From positions 23,954,694-24,018,693 of the forward strand of contig BRKX01000014.1 of assembly GCA_026008535.1 (NCBI GenBank): a stretch of DNA of 64,000 nt, given 5' to 3'. Positions 48,076 through 61,187 of this stretch are shown here, in pieces. The notes below the pieces were generated by a model that was given only the letters and a program-made list of their open reading frames with translations, did not search any database and was not told the DNA's origin. The DNA is from Perilla frutescens. Lineage: Eukaryota; Streptophyta; Magnoliopsida; Lamiales; Lamiaceae. The translations under genes were made by a program, and so were the position numbers. Each line of letters begins with the position of its first letter. Within the stretch, counting starts at the first letter, position 1.

Positions 48076-48190
48076 ATTATCTAACTTAGAATTTAAGATT
48101 ACGAATTTTATATATGTAAATTACTCAACAAAAAATACTCAATAATAAGCAACTGAACACTACAAAATGAAGAATAGTCAACAAAATACA

Positions 48191-50444
48191 CTACAAGTTC
48201 TGTGTCACGAGACCTGACCCACTAGGGGTATTTTTCATCCGCACGCGACGTGTACCACTTGCTCCCTTCTTCTTGGTCTTGCTATTTGACGAGGTTTCCA
48301 TGGCCGATTTGTACCTATTTTGTCTTGGCCTCTCCTTGCGAGTGATATTAAGAAGGTCTAATACAGGATTCGAATTATCTTCTTTGACAGTGTGCGAAGA
48401 AGTACCGTGAATCCTGATTACTGGATTCCAGTTATATAGTTTGTCCTTCAAAGATTGTAACCTAAATTTGATAAATTTCATCTTCTCGCTATCCTTATAA
48501 GCCACATCCGTGCATTCTTGAAACTCTCGTTCATCATCTTGAAACATTAAGTATTCCTTTATCGCGTGTGGATATCTGCCGATGAAAAAAATGCTAGCAT
48601 GTCGTCTATACACATCCTTCATCCATCTTCGTAGTATGTATCTCTCATTCACAGAACGGATATCCTTTAAATTTAGTACCTTCAAGATATGACTGCAAAG
48701 AATTCCCTTAGAATCAAACTTCTGACAATTGCAATCTAAATATTTTCCAATAGGCCTATACTCCACCGCGAATGAAAATTCTTTATGATACCAATTGTTC
48801 AAAATGCTACTTTCAAATACTTCATACCTCTCCACTCCTCCAAGTATGGTGGGATCATTCTTGATGTTGCAATACCACATTAGCCTAATTTCACAATGAA
48901 ATTGCTCGAAAATGTTGTTCGTGTATACCTTTCCAAATTGTTCCTCCCATTTAAAATTTGATATACACTTTCTTGGCTTACACTTTGAATCAAAGTCAGC
49001 CCACATCTCTTTCTGAATCTTATGGCAAACAGCAATCTCGTAATGTTCCACGAATTGCTTCAATGTGCTCTTTGAGTTGATATAATTGTCGAAGAAAGGA
49101 TGCATTGACTCACTTCTTTGAGTAGAGACCATACCAGCCTAAAAACATGGTTCAACTACACGGGTATCCAACTTTGTCTTTCGTTGTAGAGGTCTCTAAG
49201 CCATCTATTATTTTTTAGCCCATGTGTCACTGTGAATTCAGCCCACCTTGTTTCAAATTCACTAATCGTAAGGCTGTCGTAGATCATCGCATTGAATTTA
49301 GACACTACCCTATCAAACTCGGAAACCTCTTTGAATTTTTGTGTTGTCTTAGACAAAATATGCCATAAGCACAACCGGTGGACGGTGTCGGACATCACTT
49401 CCCTCACTGCAATTCAAATACTATCGCATTGATCCGTCAACATTGCCACATGTTGAACACCTCCCATTGCTTCCAACCAATTAGAGAAAAACCATTTGAA
49501 CAATGAAGCATCTTCGTGTGACAATAAAGCACACCCTAGTAGGATGGACCGATGATGGTGATTAACACTAACCATGGTTGCAAAATACATATTGTATTGG
49601 TTGACGAGGTACGTCATGTCAAAGCTGATGACATCGTGAAACTCTTCGTAAGCTGATATGCTCCAAGGATGAATCCACAACACATTTTGAACTCTACATT
49701 CATCATCAATATCCATCAAATGAAAAAAGCTCTTATCTTTCTGTTGTAACCTCATGAAAAGCTTACGAATGGCTTCGGCGTCTCCTTCACCGAGTCTCAA
49801 CTTTCTTCTATGCTCAATGTAATTTCTACAATATTTTCCTAAGCATTCTAAATTTTGTGGACCACCAGCCTGAACTTCCAATATCATTACATTTTTACAA
49901 GTTCTTAAGCCGGAAATGTCATTAGCTTCTAACCGTCTCTTCATATTAATTGATAAACTCCTATGAGCAGGCATGAAATTTGACACGTGAGGTTCTAAGT
50001 CATGATTATGGTTTACACACACAGTCGACACTCTCCATGTGCCATTATGATTTTGTATAGCATTGATGCGAGCAGGGCAGTTAATCCTTTTGGTAAATTT
50101 CTTCACTTTTGAATTTCTACCTCTATCGCACGAAATCATAACATACTTACCTCGACAATTTCTAACTGCAACACTGAAACCCTTATTCTTTGCATGAGCT
50201 TGATAGGCGTCGAATAGAGATTATCTACTCTCAAATTCCATAGTAGGCGAGGTTCTTCATCTAGAATTTCCTCATTCCGAGCTACTTCATCTTCTTCATA
50301 TTGCAAGTTGATTTCATCATGATCTTCTTGAACTACTTCTTCCTATGGGGCTTCTACGTGTTCGCCAGAATCCCTACTATAGCAATCGAGATCGGAATTA
50401 TCTCCAAATAAATCTAGAGTTATAGCAGATGGATCCATAGCCAT
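48191..50444 (-). pseudogene. FAR1/MULE transposase-like gene, decayed
   Basis: Read on the minus strand from ATG 50444: an acidic N terminus; FAR1 zinc-binding domain (DAYQAHAKNKGFSVAV, CPARINAI, VCVNHNHDL); MULE transposase core (VISFDMTYLVNQYNMY, LTDQCDSI, HRLCLWHI); and a C-terminal SWIM finger (CNCQKFDSKGILCSH). Breaks: TAG at 50343-50345, frameshifts near 50,215-50,245, TGA at 49414-49416, TAG at 49156-49158, and a frameshift near 49,140. Intact relatives are either Mutator transposases or the FHY3/FAR1 light-signalling regulators derived from them. No flanking inverted repeats were identified. The C-terminal 313 codons are fully open. Confidence 0.85.
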
Positions 50445-51126
50445 GGAAGCTCATGATTTTCTGCTCTTTAGAATTACAAGAACATGAGAATTGCAATACA
50501 TTATTCAAACATGTTGTTGCATATGATTAGTTCTATTGGAAACTTCAAGAGTCCCTTACTTTTTACTTTAGGATAATATAATCGAATAATTACCGTTGCC
50601 TAATAAAAAAAAATTAAATCTCATAAAATTACTCAAAAATGGATTATTTATGTAGAATATATCCATTACCATTATATAAACTAGTAATAATATATTATTA
50701 ATTATTATCAAAGTAAATGATATGTACTAATGTTAAATTTTTTAATTATCAAATTTATTGGTGAATAATTTAATTATAATTAAAAGGCAAAAAAATGTTT
50801 ATTTATAAAATTTGATACTATATTTTCTCGATATTACTATGAGAAAAATCGATTAATAATATATTATGACTTATATTAGAATTAACTCATATTTTCATTT
50901 GAATTTTTTTAATATTTTAATGATGAATTTATTTTTTATTTTATATAATTTAAAGATGAAAATTTTGTACTAATATATTATGAATTAAAATGGCTAATAT
51001 ATTATGCTTGATAATCGAACTGGCTAATATTTTTATTTCATAATATTTTAATGTAAAAATTTAGTAGGTCGAAAAACGATTAAAAAATCGAAGCAAAAAA
51101 TCTATTTATGTTATATATATAGATAT
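50445..51126. other. AT-rich spacer
   Basis: No gene or repeat recognised; extremely AT-rich. Confidence 0.5.
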
Positions 51127-51340
51127 ATATTAGTTTATAATTAAAAAAATTATAAATACCGCGCTTATGTTAAATTGATAATCGAAGTCAATATATTAGT
51201 TTATAATTAAAAAAGTTATAAATACCGTGTTTATGTTAAATTGATAATCGAAGTCAATATATTAGTGTTTAATTAAAAATATTATAAATAAATAGATAAT
51301 CGAACTTAATATATTAGTGTTTAATAAAAAAAATTAAACA
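51127..51340 (+). repeat. Short tandem array, period about 54-66 bases
   Basis: ATATTAGTTT / ATATTAGTGT starts units at 51127, 51193, 51257 and 51311. Units share TTATAAATACCG and TTGATAATCGAAGTCAAT. Confidence 0.8.
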
Positions 51341-53287
51341 CGATTATTTATGTACAAAATATATAATATGTATCTCAAATCTAAATTAGATTCGTCGCTG
51401 ATATAATATTTTTGTTTAATATTCTAATATATTATTTTTAAGTTTCGTAAGAATAATTTATATTCGTAAAAAAATCTAATTGTAAATAGGAGAGAATAAT
51501 GATAGATTTTGGAGGGAAGGGTGCATTTATTAAAAACTGGCGGTAGTGGTGTTAATTTTGGAGGCAAATGGTATTTTTGGCAAGATTATATTTTTCACAC
51601 ACATAAACCGATTTTTACATAACCGGTCCTAAATAAACCGATTTTTTTTCTTGTGTGGCCGTTTAGCAGCGCTCATAATTAAATTACTTTATAGACCCTT
51701 CAGTGAATACATTAAATGAATTAAATATGATTGTTTGGATGCATTAAATGAGAACAAATATGAGAAAAATGTGAAATTTTTACCTTGATTGTATAGAATG
51801 ACACTTTTTGTGAAATAAAATTAAAGTGCTAGAAAGACACTTATTGTGAAGCGAAGGGAGTATCAAATACACAATTAGTTTGTTTTTTTATTAGAATATT
51901 TTTATATGTTACATTTATTTTGGTACCACTCTCATTTTTCTTCAATATAATTTTAAGAACTATCATAATTTTATTTTACTATATATATATATATATATAT
52001 TTTAAATAAATATATAATATAAAAATAATTATGAAATAATAATAATAATAATAAATTATTTAATATGATTTTCAAATTATTTTCTAAATATGATCAAATA
52101 ATATTATAAGACATAACTATGTGTAAATATACAATATATTAATTTTTTAGTTTATTGAGAATAGTTAAACCCATGGGGTGGGTAGAATAAGTATTTCCTT
52201 ATTTTTGGCAATAACAATTCTTTCAGATTGGTGATTCTCAATTTTAAAGCATATCAATCACATGAATAAGAATGGTTATTTTTATTCCATTGTACCAATC
52301 AGCTCCTAAGTCATATAGTTTTATTAATGAAAATGCCGATATTTAACTTCCTTGCGACTTTCCATGTAAATTTACTTCTTGTACAAAACAATCAGATGCT
52401 TGTATTATATATTTGGACTGTTTCTGTCTAATTTGAAATTCTGTTGAATAACACTATACTTGTGAGTTTGATGAACTTATTGATATTTTTTAGGGAATGA
52501 TTAATTATTTAATCATTGAATATTGATCAATAATTGTTGAATCTAAATAAATTGCTATGTATGAAAGGGCTATTGAACGTTCGTTGGGTCGATCGATAGA
52601 ATGTAAATACTACCAATGTCATAAAGCCCATGTAGAGATGATTTTGATAAGATTTTAAAGTGGTGGCCCAAATAAAAGTACCCATCAAATTAAATTCAAC
52701 CAAATATTTGTATTTCGTATTTGATGACAATTTTTTATAATTATAATTTGGACAATTTTAATTCCATACAAATTAAAATGTGGTGTTGTAATTAACTAGA
52801 TTTAAACGTGATGTCTAATTTGCAAAAAAGTGCAAACATGGTGATTTATTTAGCAATTAACCTTTATTAAAAAATATATTTTAATATAATTTAATATGAA
52901 GTGATGAGAGAGAGGATGTATATGTTAAAATTATTACATTTTAATTCTTTTGAAAATTTCAAAACCATAATTAATTTGTTATGAGATAATCTAGTGGTCA
53001 AGGTTTTTCTAATAGTAATAATAATAATTAAAAAAAAAAAAAAAAAAGGCAAATCGTTTTCTTTGGCCTAGAGCTAGGTGGAGGAAGTGGGGTCCACGTA
53101 CAAGTTAAAAAAAAAAATGAAGGAATCAACCGTCATATCGTCTTAGTGGTCACAAAGGAAAAGTCAATGAATCAAAGGGTACATTTTGGGAGCGAAATAA
53201 ATATACCACAAATTCAAGGATCCTCTTTATGCAATAATTATAATTGGACCACAATTCATTCGTCTATGTATGTGTATGTCCTATGAA

Positions 53288-53336
<49 letters not shown>

Positions 53337-55054
53337 TACATATATGTATCTTCTTCCATATCAACCTTTCCGGATTACATCTTAATTTTACTAATTACAT
53401 GCATTTATGTATTTTGATGTAATAAATATTTCAGTATAAAGTATTGTCAGCTTGATTCAATCTTGACGGACCACGTCTCAACTTTCAAAATTTTGCAATT
53501 GAGTTGTACTTGTGTGCATAGGCTGATGAGATTCTCTATTCCACTTTTAATGTTTCAATCGGTGTTCCACGATCGAATTTATAAGTTTAATAATAATTAT
53601 TACAAAAATTAAAATTAATTATACTATAGTTGAGTTATTAATCATGTTTATCGACAAAAGATTGAAATTTAAAAAATTATAAATCATGTTTATAAAATAA
53701 TCTACCATAATACTCATTTCTTTAAAAATGTAATCCTAAACTAATTTAATTATTTTTATCTAGCGACTCGCTTATTTTTTAGAATTAAATATGAACCATA
53801 ATTGAGATTAATAAATCTTATTTGAGATTAAATAACACCCATATAAACCTAGAAGTATACTCATACTTAAATTTCAGGTTACGCGTGATACTTTTCTAGA
53901 TTAATTTTTTTGGGCGGTCTGAAATAACACTATCTACACGAGGTGTACACACAAGTGTTTGCCTATATATGTCTTTAGATATTCGAATACCAAATTTAAT
54001 AGATTAATGTTCATCTCCATGATTACATTTAAATTGGATTTGAATATAAATATTTATAGATGAGATGTGGAAGTGATCGAGTCTCCGATGGACATAAGAC
54101 AACATTCTTTGAGATTTGATAAAAGATATTAAAATAGTCGATGGATCACTTAGTGTGATGGCCGATTCACCTCCACTGTTTTTCCCACACCCCCTTAGCT
54201 TCTATTCTAAACTATACGTTTTGCCTTTGCTTTTCGAAGTTGGCTAACAAATCCTTTTAACGAATTGTATTAATCAGAAATCAGAATCTCAACCCCAAAC
54301 ACCCCTTACCTTTTGTATGCTGCAAGCCTCCCTTTTTTTTTCTTTGTTTTTTTTCGCGTGTGTCCCGTGTATTTACGAAACTTAGCTCCTAAGTTCTTCT
54401 TCACTTTACTCTTTTTTTTCTTGTTTTTTTTTTTTGGATTATTTAAAATTCATAGTATACCTATAGCCATCATCATATATTATCTGAATAAAATCACCGG
54501 CAAATCAATTTGATAAAGACCCTTTTAATTTATAAATTAATAATGAGTTGCGCGTGAAATTTAAATTACTATTCGTACGTACAATATGGATTTATAATTT
54601 AGAGGTGTATAGTAGGGCATGAAAATGGCCAAGAAATTAAAACAAAGTAACAACCCTTTTCATGTATTTATATAATTAGGAGTTAATATGTAAATATTTA
54701 GGATTTCAAAAAAAAAAAAAAGAATTATATGAGGTGGGAATTGCATTACGTCAGTTAATTAAAAAGCGAGCAGATTTTTGCGAAATATTCGAAAAGAAAT
54801 GTGCGAAGAGGGGCACTAAGGCTGAATGAAACGTCGCTTGATTTCGCGATCATAACTTTGGCGGTGTCAATATCATCTCATCTGCCTGCCCACAACATCT
54901 CCACAATTTTATTTATTAATTATCTCCTACTTTTTACTCTCAATTTTTCTTCAACTTTAATTTCCCTAAACGTACGTAAATTTAATTTTCGATTATGTCA
55001 GGTATTAGAATATGTCTGGATTCATTTTTGAGTCTATATGATATTATTATATAA
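51341..55054. other. AT-rich intergenic region with microsatellites
   Basis: No gene supported. It holds (TA)n near 51980-51999, AAT repeats near 52040, poly-A near 53031-53047, (TA)n followed by (CA)n at 53288-53336, and T-runs near 54335 and 54420. GAAGGGAGTAT near 51858 looks like one end of a Stowaway-type MITE, but its partner was not found. Short ORFs here are AT-biased and without recognisable domains. Confidence 0.55.
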
Positions 55055-55243
55055 GGATAATTCTATTCACATCCCCGATTTTTCTCTTCATAACCTCCAA
55101 ATTTAATTGAAATATAAATATTATTTTATTAGATCTTTTTATCCTTACAACCTCATGCTTAAAACCCTAAATACCCCTATATATAGCCCCAACTCTTCTC
55201 CTACATAAAAAAAAATCAAACTAAAAAGCAAAGGAACATGGCC

Positions 55244-55305
<62 letters not shown>

Positions 55306-55866
55306 CCATCAAAACAGTTTAAAAAAAAACTTTGATTTAAATGGTTTAATTCAAAAGTTCTGTTTGAAGAAAAAGTATCGCAATGAATAATGAAAGCTGT
55401 AGAGATCCCTCCCATTAAATTGGCTGAGAATGGTTCTGATAACCTGCAAACTGAAATTTTATGTATATTTAGCCTTCTGATATTATATGATTGTCCGTAA
55501 AACTGCTATAACTCAAAGTTTTTAAATTTATAGAATGTTTTCGAACTAGGTTTTTTGTTCGCAACATCGGTATTAATTTTGTTCCCAAAAGCAAATCAAT
55601 AGTGTTAGTTAGGGGAAAGAAAGAAAAAATATCTCTACATACATTTTCTTCAAAGAGAAATGATGTATTTTGTTTTATTTTTTCATTTATGTTTGGTGGA
55701 GACCGGAGAAGATGAATGGGACTATACATGATATGGAGTTTTATTTTATTAGGGTTTTAAGTATGGGGTTAATTATAAGGACAAAAAAATTCTAAAAAAT
55801 AATATTTATATTTTTATTAAATTGGAGAGCTATAGAGAAAAATAAGAGTTGTGAATAGGATTACCC
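55055..55866. mobile_element. Mutator-like MITE with long terminal inverted repeats
   Basis: The first about 115 bases (from GGATAATTCTATTCACA) and the last about 120 (to TGTGAATAGGATTACCC) are imperfect inverted copies of each other, ending at AAAACCCTAA / TTAGGGTTTT. Flanks are ATTATATAA (55046-55054) and ATTATACAC (55867-55875), a 9-base duplication with two mismatches as expected for Mutator. A (TA)n tract lies at 55248-55302. The centre has no recognised gene. Confidence 0.7.
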
Positions 55867-56543
55867 ATTATACACGTACACACGTGCAGAGATATATCTA
55901 CATGTGAGAGGCCGATCGAGAAGTCCATCTAGCCTCTGATTTTCGAAACGTGTCATGTGCTTTTGCCCAGAAAAAAAAAAATACTAGATAAGGAAAACTT
56001 TAAATAAATCATTTCAAAATATGTAAGTTTAAATCGTTACACCCTTAGCTTCTTTTATTCTCTCTACCTCGTAAATCCTCTAAAACTTGATCGAAAATAT
56101 AATGGAACTAGCGAATAATTAAATTAAAGTCGAATGCAAGATTTTAGCTTGCTAGCTAGATTTATCTGCAATTTTGCAGTTGAGAAATGATATATGTTGA
56201 GAAGAAGGTAAGTTGGATGACAATTGTGATTGGAAAGGAAAAAAAGTAATTTTCACCTTATCTTCTCACAAAAATAAGTTGCGCCCAAACTTTAGAGATC
56301 TGCCTAAGATAAAGTAAAAAATCTAAGTCGCTTCTTGAATTGTAGGTCGAAGAAATAAAGGTACATTGTGATATATTATATATAGTGGAACAATATTCAC
56401 TTATAAACTTAGGTGATATGACAACACTCTAAAAAAATTTAAGCTCGAATATATATATATATATATAATATAATATAATATAATATAAGAGTGGTTATAA
56501 TGCAAATCAATCCTAGTGTAAGAACTAGGAACCCATCTCACAT
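55867..56543. other. AT-rich spacer
   Basis: No gene recognised. TATA and TAATA microsatellite-like runs near 56450-56490. Confidence 0.5.
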
Positions 56544-58549
56544 TAGGGGTGTGCAAATTATTGGTTCGGTGTAAAACCGAGTCAAACTAACAAAACCAAC
56601 TAAAAAAATTCAAGCCGAATCAACCAAAATAATATATATAACCGAACCAAATCAAACCATAATTTTTTGATTAGTTTGGTTTGATTTTCGGTTTAACCGA
56701 ATTTTCAATGATTATCTTTATTTTTTCGAAATAATTATATTTAAAGAAAATAACATGCACTCAATAGATAACAAACGATAAATTAAATAAGTAAATGTTT
56801 TAAAAATTATAAGACTAGAAAATTGAAACTAAATATTAGAATTACTAATATTATTTTGGTATATAATACATTTTAAATTTATTAATTTAGGTATAATCAA
56901 TATTAAAATTATAAATTATAAATATAGTACATATATATATATATTTTTGTTGGTTTGATTTTAACCAAAATATTTTTTACTTAAACCGAAACCTAATCAA
57001 ACTATATTTTGGTTTTAATTTTCAAAACCAAACCAAAATTAAAGAAAAAATAACCAAACAAACCGAACCAAATAGCCCAGTTTGGTTCGGTTTGTTGGTT
57101 TGTATACTAGAAGACCTATCTTTTGTATACATTATTGATGATGGTTTATGATGATATAGAATGAATACAATTGCAGTCACTGTTTGCATTTAAATTGTTA
57201 TATTTACATGCATGTTCACTATACTTACATTGTAGATGATATGGTGTGGGTAAACACATGGTTAGATCATATCATCGGTTCCTTGTAATGTATTAAAAGG
57301 CTCACGGTCTAGATGGCACTGAACCTGCTATCGGTACGCCGCAGAATAATCTGATAGTTAGTTTGTCTTGACTAACTGATTATTCTAATACACGGTCAAG
57401 TGTATTGAGGAGGATCTACTTAGGATTCTATTCTCTATTCTGACCTTAAATGAGAGAATAAGAATCCACAGAGTTCGGGATCTTAACCCCTATATGTTGG
57501 CGGACATATATGTGTAGTGTTTGCAGCTTTGATTTATCAAAGGGTAAGATTCTTTCATAGGATCAATAATCTCGATATCTTGGGTTGTGACATTTACACT
57601 TATGATGGGTCGTGCAATATGTAGGGGCACCGTGTCCTGGTGCGCCAGGTTGATGGTGTCCCCTTGAGGAAATGCAAGTTCATGTTGAAACCATGCATGT
57701 GGAATTTATTCCGTACATGAGTAAAGCTTGTGTGGTACTACTCAAGGATAAGATATTAATTAATTATAGCTGTCAGAAGCTTACATAATTAATTAATGGG
57801 CATTATATCTTAAACACGGGGAATGGCTGGACTAAAGGAGAAAGCATATTCAGAAATATGTATTAAATTGGTAGGTCGGTATTATTTCTTTAGTGAAATA
57901 AAAATAATACTTAATTTATTTAATTATATCCTAAGTTTATTGGATATTAGAAATTAAATAAATTAGCAGGCCAATTTAATATTCTTCTAGATCCCTGTTG
58001 TAGCCCAATATGACTTTAATGGACTGGAGTTGGAAAAAGAGATAGAGGCACAAGCCCAGTATGTTTAGGGCTTGATAATTTCGACCACCTCCCCTATAAA
58101 TAGGGAGGTGGGGATCGAAATTATATGTGTTACAATTCAGCTCTCTTTTGTTCTCTTTATCTCCACAGTATCCATACCGATCTAGTAGATTTCAGCCCAC
58201 CCTGAAACTAAATTCAGTCCGGGAATACAACAGAAGATCAAGGAGTGGAATAGCATTAGTGGGTGCCGATTATCATTCATACAAAAACAAGATTAGACCT
58301 TTAATCTTGTCCTCAACCCGTCGTTTAATTTGTAAGTCGTTTTTCGATTTCTATGTTTCCACTTTAGTAGAATCGATTAAACCGGCTATGCATGTTATTG
58401 AACTCGGTTAATTAAAACATATGAGATGCATGAAATTATGATCTACATGACATTAGGATTAATGAATATCTAATTAGATCCTGCGGTGGTTCAATTCGAA
58501 AAAACCCCAACACGATTTTTTGGTTTTAGTTTGGTTTTGCACACCCTTA
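56544..58549. mobile_element. hAT-like element with nested LTR-like insertion
   Basis: Starts TAGGGGTGTGCAAA and ends TTTTGCACACCCTTA, imperfect inverted termini typical of plant hAT-derived repeats. Candidate 8-base duplications are TCTCACAT (56536-56543) and TCTCATAC (58550-58557), six of eight matching. The element's own DNA (56544-57100 and 58513-58549) is rich in GGTTCGG/AACCGAA and GGTTTGG words. No transposase is present. The remainder is a separate insertion. Confidence 0.55.
57101..58512 (+). mobile_element. Putative solo LTR or non-autonomous insertion
   Basis: GC-richer DNA inside the hAT-like element, starting TGTATACTAGAAGACC and ending AAACCCCAACA, so it has TG...CA ends. A TATA-like CTATAAATAG at 58094-58103 is followed by a CT-rich leader and then about 400 bases, as in an LTR with U3-R-U5. 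The flanking five bases (TGGTT and CGATT) match at only three positions, so a target duplication is not proven. An ORF at 58127-58411 has no known domain. Confidence 0.45.
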
Positions 58550-59373
58550 TCTCATACTATACAATCAATAAAGATCTATGACCTATATTTGATTAAAAGG
58601 GGTGTTGGCAATTCTGTAATATTTGAAATAAAATCACACGAGGATATTAATGTAATTTGGTAATTTTTATAAAAATCGCGGAGGATTTGATAACATATCG
58701 TCATGCTAACGAAGTATTATCATCATACTAGCGAAGCGTTATCGTTATAATAATGAAAGTTTTCTCATATTGTTAACGAAAAATTAAATTCTAAAGAGTA
58801 ATTATAAATTGTAATGGGATGAAATAAATCATAATTCAGATATAATAAACTCCGATGATCTAAAAAATAGAATTAAATTCTAAAAATTAATTATAAACCC
58901 TAATTGGATGAAATAAACCATAATAGCAATATAAATATACAACCTTAGCATAATGATATTGTTTTATTAGCACTGTGAATAAACTATGTTAGCATATCAC
59001 AATTCATCGTTAGCATAAAGTATAAATCATAAATGGATAAAGAAAACCCTAACTAATATATTCTAATTTGATGAAATAAACAATATATAATAATCAATTA
59101 GTAACTAAAACATAAAAATTAAATCATAAAAAGTAATTATAAATCCTAATTAAAATGTAATAAATATATATAATCATAATAACAATATAAGCATGCATGT
59201 GTATTACGTTAACATTAGGATAATCATCCCAAGTACTTTGTAAATGTCTACAAATTAAAATCAGACAAGAGAGGTAAAGTACGGCATTAGGAAAAGCCTG
59301 TGCAACAAGCTCAATCCAAAAATAAAAATAATTAAATGTGTAGCTAGGTTAGTTATTAATTATGTTGTTTCTC

Positions 59374-59376
<3 letters not shown>
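58550..59376. repeat. Degenerate AT-rich repeats
   Basis: Several loosely repeated blocks of the form AATTATAAACCCTAATTGGATGAAATAAACCATAAT occur near 58800, 58900, 59050 and 59140. Spacing is irregular. No gene recognised. Confidence 0.45.
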
Positions 59377-59378
<2 letters not shown>

Positions 59379-59432
<54 letters not shown>

Positions 59433-59459
59433 GAAGAAGAAGAAGAAGAAGAAGAAGAA
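59379..59459. repeat. Compound (AAT)n-(AAG)n microsatellite
   Basis: An uninterrupted AATAAT run followed by AAGAAGAAG, about 80 bases, ending 44 bases before the CACTA element. Confidence 0.95.
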
Positions 59460-59502
59460 ATTTCTATTTAATATATTAAGTAATTTATAATTAATATACT
59501 AA

Positions 59503-60721
59503 CACTACAAAAATTTTGCATTTTACCGACGGAATTTCCGACGGACATAATTCGGGTCGTCATTTAGCGACGGAATAACAACGGACCGTCAACGGACCGT
59601 CTGTCGTTAACTTTAACGATGGATTTACGACGGAACCTTTGTCGTTATCTGTAACGACGGACATTTTCCGTCGTTATATTTTCGGATTTTTATTTTTTAT
59701 TTATTTTTTAATATTAACGACGGACCATTTCCGTCGTTATATTTTCTTTTTTTATTTTTTAATTATTTTTTAATATTAACGACGGAAATATTCCGTCGTT
59801 AATTTTTTTATAATATTTCAGATTTAATTTTTAATATTAACGACGGACTAACGACGGCTATGTCTGTCGCTAAGTTAGCGACGGACAAATCCGTCGTTAA
59901 AAATTTATTTTTTAATTTTTTTATTTTTTTTTAAATTTTAGTGACGGATTTAGTGACGGAAAATTCCGTCGTTAAATTTAATTTTCATTTTTTATTTTTC
60001 AATTTTTTAATTTTTTTAATTTTTTTTATTTCCCAATTAAGAAAAACGAATTTAAAATTAATATTTTAAATTTTTTAATTTATTTTATTCTTTTAATTTA
60101 GTTAATTTTTTATTTTTTTAATATTTTATAATATTTAGATAATATTATGATATTTTTGAAAATATAATTAAATGAAAATATTTATTTAATATTTATTTAT
60201 TAATTATAAATATATAATATTTGAGAAAATTAATTAGAATAATATAATATTAAATAAATAATTTAATAATAATATATTTTAATTTACAACATTAAAGGAT
60301 TATAATAGATATTTCAATAAATGAAGGTTAATAGTTTCGAAGGAATATATATTTATTATATCTGAATATAAACATAAATATATAATAGCCCACTTGGTTG
60401 AGATGCAGTGGATAGATCTCTGCCTTTACGAGAGGTCAAGGGTTCAAATCTCGCGAGCTGCAAATGTTGGAATAATATGTGGTGCCGTGGGGAGCAGTGC
60501 TAATTTTTTTTATTTTTTTTTTCTGTCGACTGAATTTGGAAATTATTTAACGACGGAAACATCCGTCGTTAAATCCGTCGCTAAGTTTTTCCGTCGTTAA
60601 TTTTGTTTAACGACTAGGTGTTTAACGACGGACTTGATCCGTCGTTAAAACGGATTAGCGACGGATTTTCGAGATTTAGCGACAGAAAAATCCGTCGCTA
60701 AAACTTGATTTTTTTGTAGTG
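59503..60721. mobile_element. Non-autonomous CACTA (En/Spm-like) element
   Basis: Begins CACTACAAAAATTTTGCA and ends TTTTTTTGTAGTG, the diagnostic CACTA termini, with TAA duplications at 59500-59502 and 60722-60724. Subterminal regions contain more than a dozen CGACGGA/TCCGTCG words in both orientations, as expected for transposase-binding repeats. 1219 bases, with no transposase gene; it would move only with help in trans. Confidence 0.9.
60386..60525 (+). mobile_element. tRNA-derived SINE-like segment inside CACTA element
   Basis: TAGCCCACTTGG (60386-60397) fits a polymerase III box A and GGTTCAAATCTC (60441-60452) a box B, 43 bases apart. A tail ending in T-runs follows near 60510-60525. 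The spacing and the tRNA-unrelated tail resemble plant SINEs rather than a tRNA gene. No target duplication is visible. Confidence 0.5.
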
Positions 60722-61187
60722 TAAGTAGTATTAAGCGGCCATGCATGCACCAATAATGAATTTACAATTTAGAGGTGGTTTTCGGTGCACCAAGCCCACC
60801 ATGCGGCACCCATCAGACGGGTCCGTGGGGCCCACGCGCCAGTTAGTTTTTTTTTGGGGATTTTTTTAATTTTTTTTCAATTTTCTTTGTTTTTTTTTTA
60901 ATTTTTCCCAACAAAATTTATACCATAAAATAAAATTAGTGAACCCTAAAATTAAAACGAATTGATATAATTTGTTTGTAATAAATATAAATTTATACCC
61001 TAAAATGAAATTAATTTATACTAAAAAATCACAAAATAAAAACTCTAAAAATACCCCCCAAACAACCCTAAAAAACACAAAATAAAACCCTAACCCCCCC
61101 TCCCTCCCTCCAAAAAAAACCTAAAAAACACAATAAAAAATCCTAAAAATACCCCTCTAAAAACACAAAATAAATCCCTAAAAACAT
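60722..61187. other. Spacer with T- and C-runs
   Basis: No gene recognised. A GC-rich GTCCGTGGGGCCCACGCGCC stretch near 60830 stands out in otherwise A/T-rich DNA with repeated ACCCTAAAAA-like words. Confidence 0.4.

Noticed and set aside
51680..51870. Stowaway MITE
   Set aside because: Only one terminus-like sequence (GAAGGGAGTA) is visible. No matching opposite end or TA duplication could be assigned.
54313..55031. Short hydrophobic ORFs that might be membrane peptides
   Set aside because: Produced by T-runs in AT-rich DNA. No promoter, intron signals or conserved pattern was seen.
55221..55415. ORF with an (IY)n run
   Set aside because: Direct translation of a (TA)n microsatellite inside the Mutator-like MITE.
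60386..60462. Possible tRNA gene
   Set aside because: Boxes A and B are present, but acceptor and anticodon stems do not pair convincingly and the tail is T-rich. A SINE-like origin fits better.
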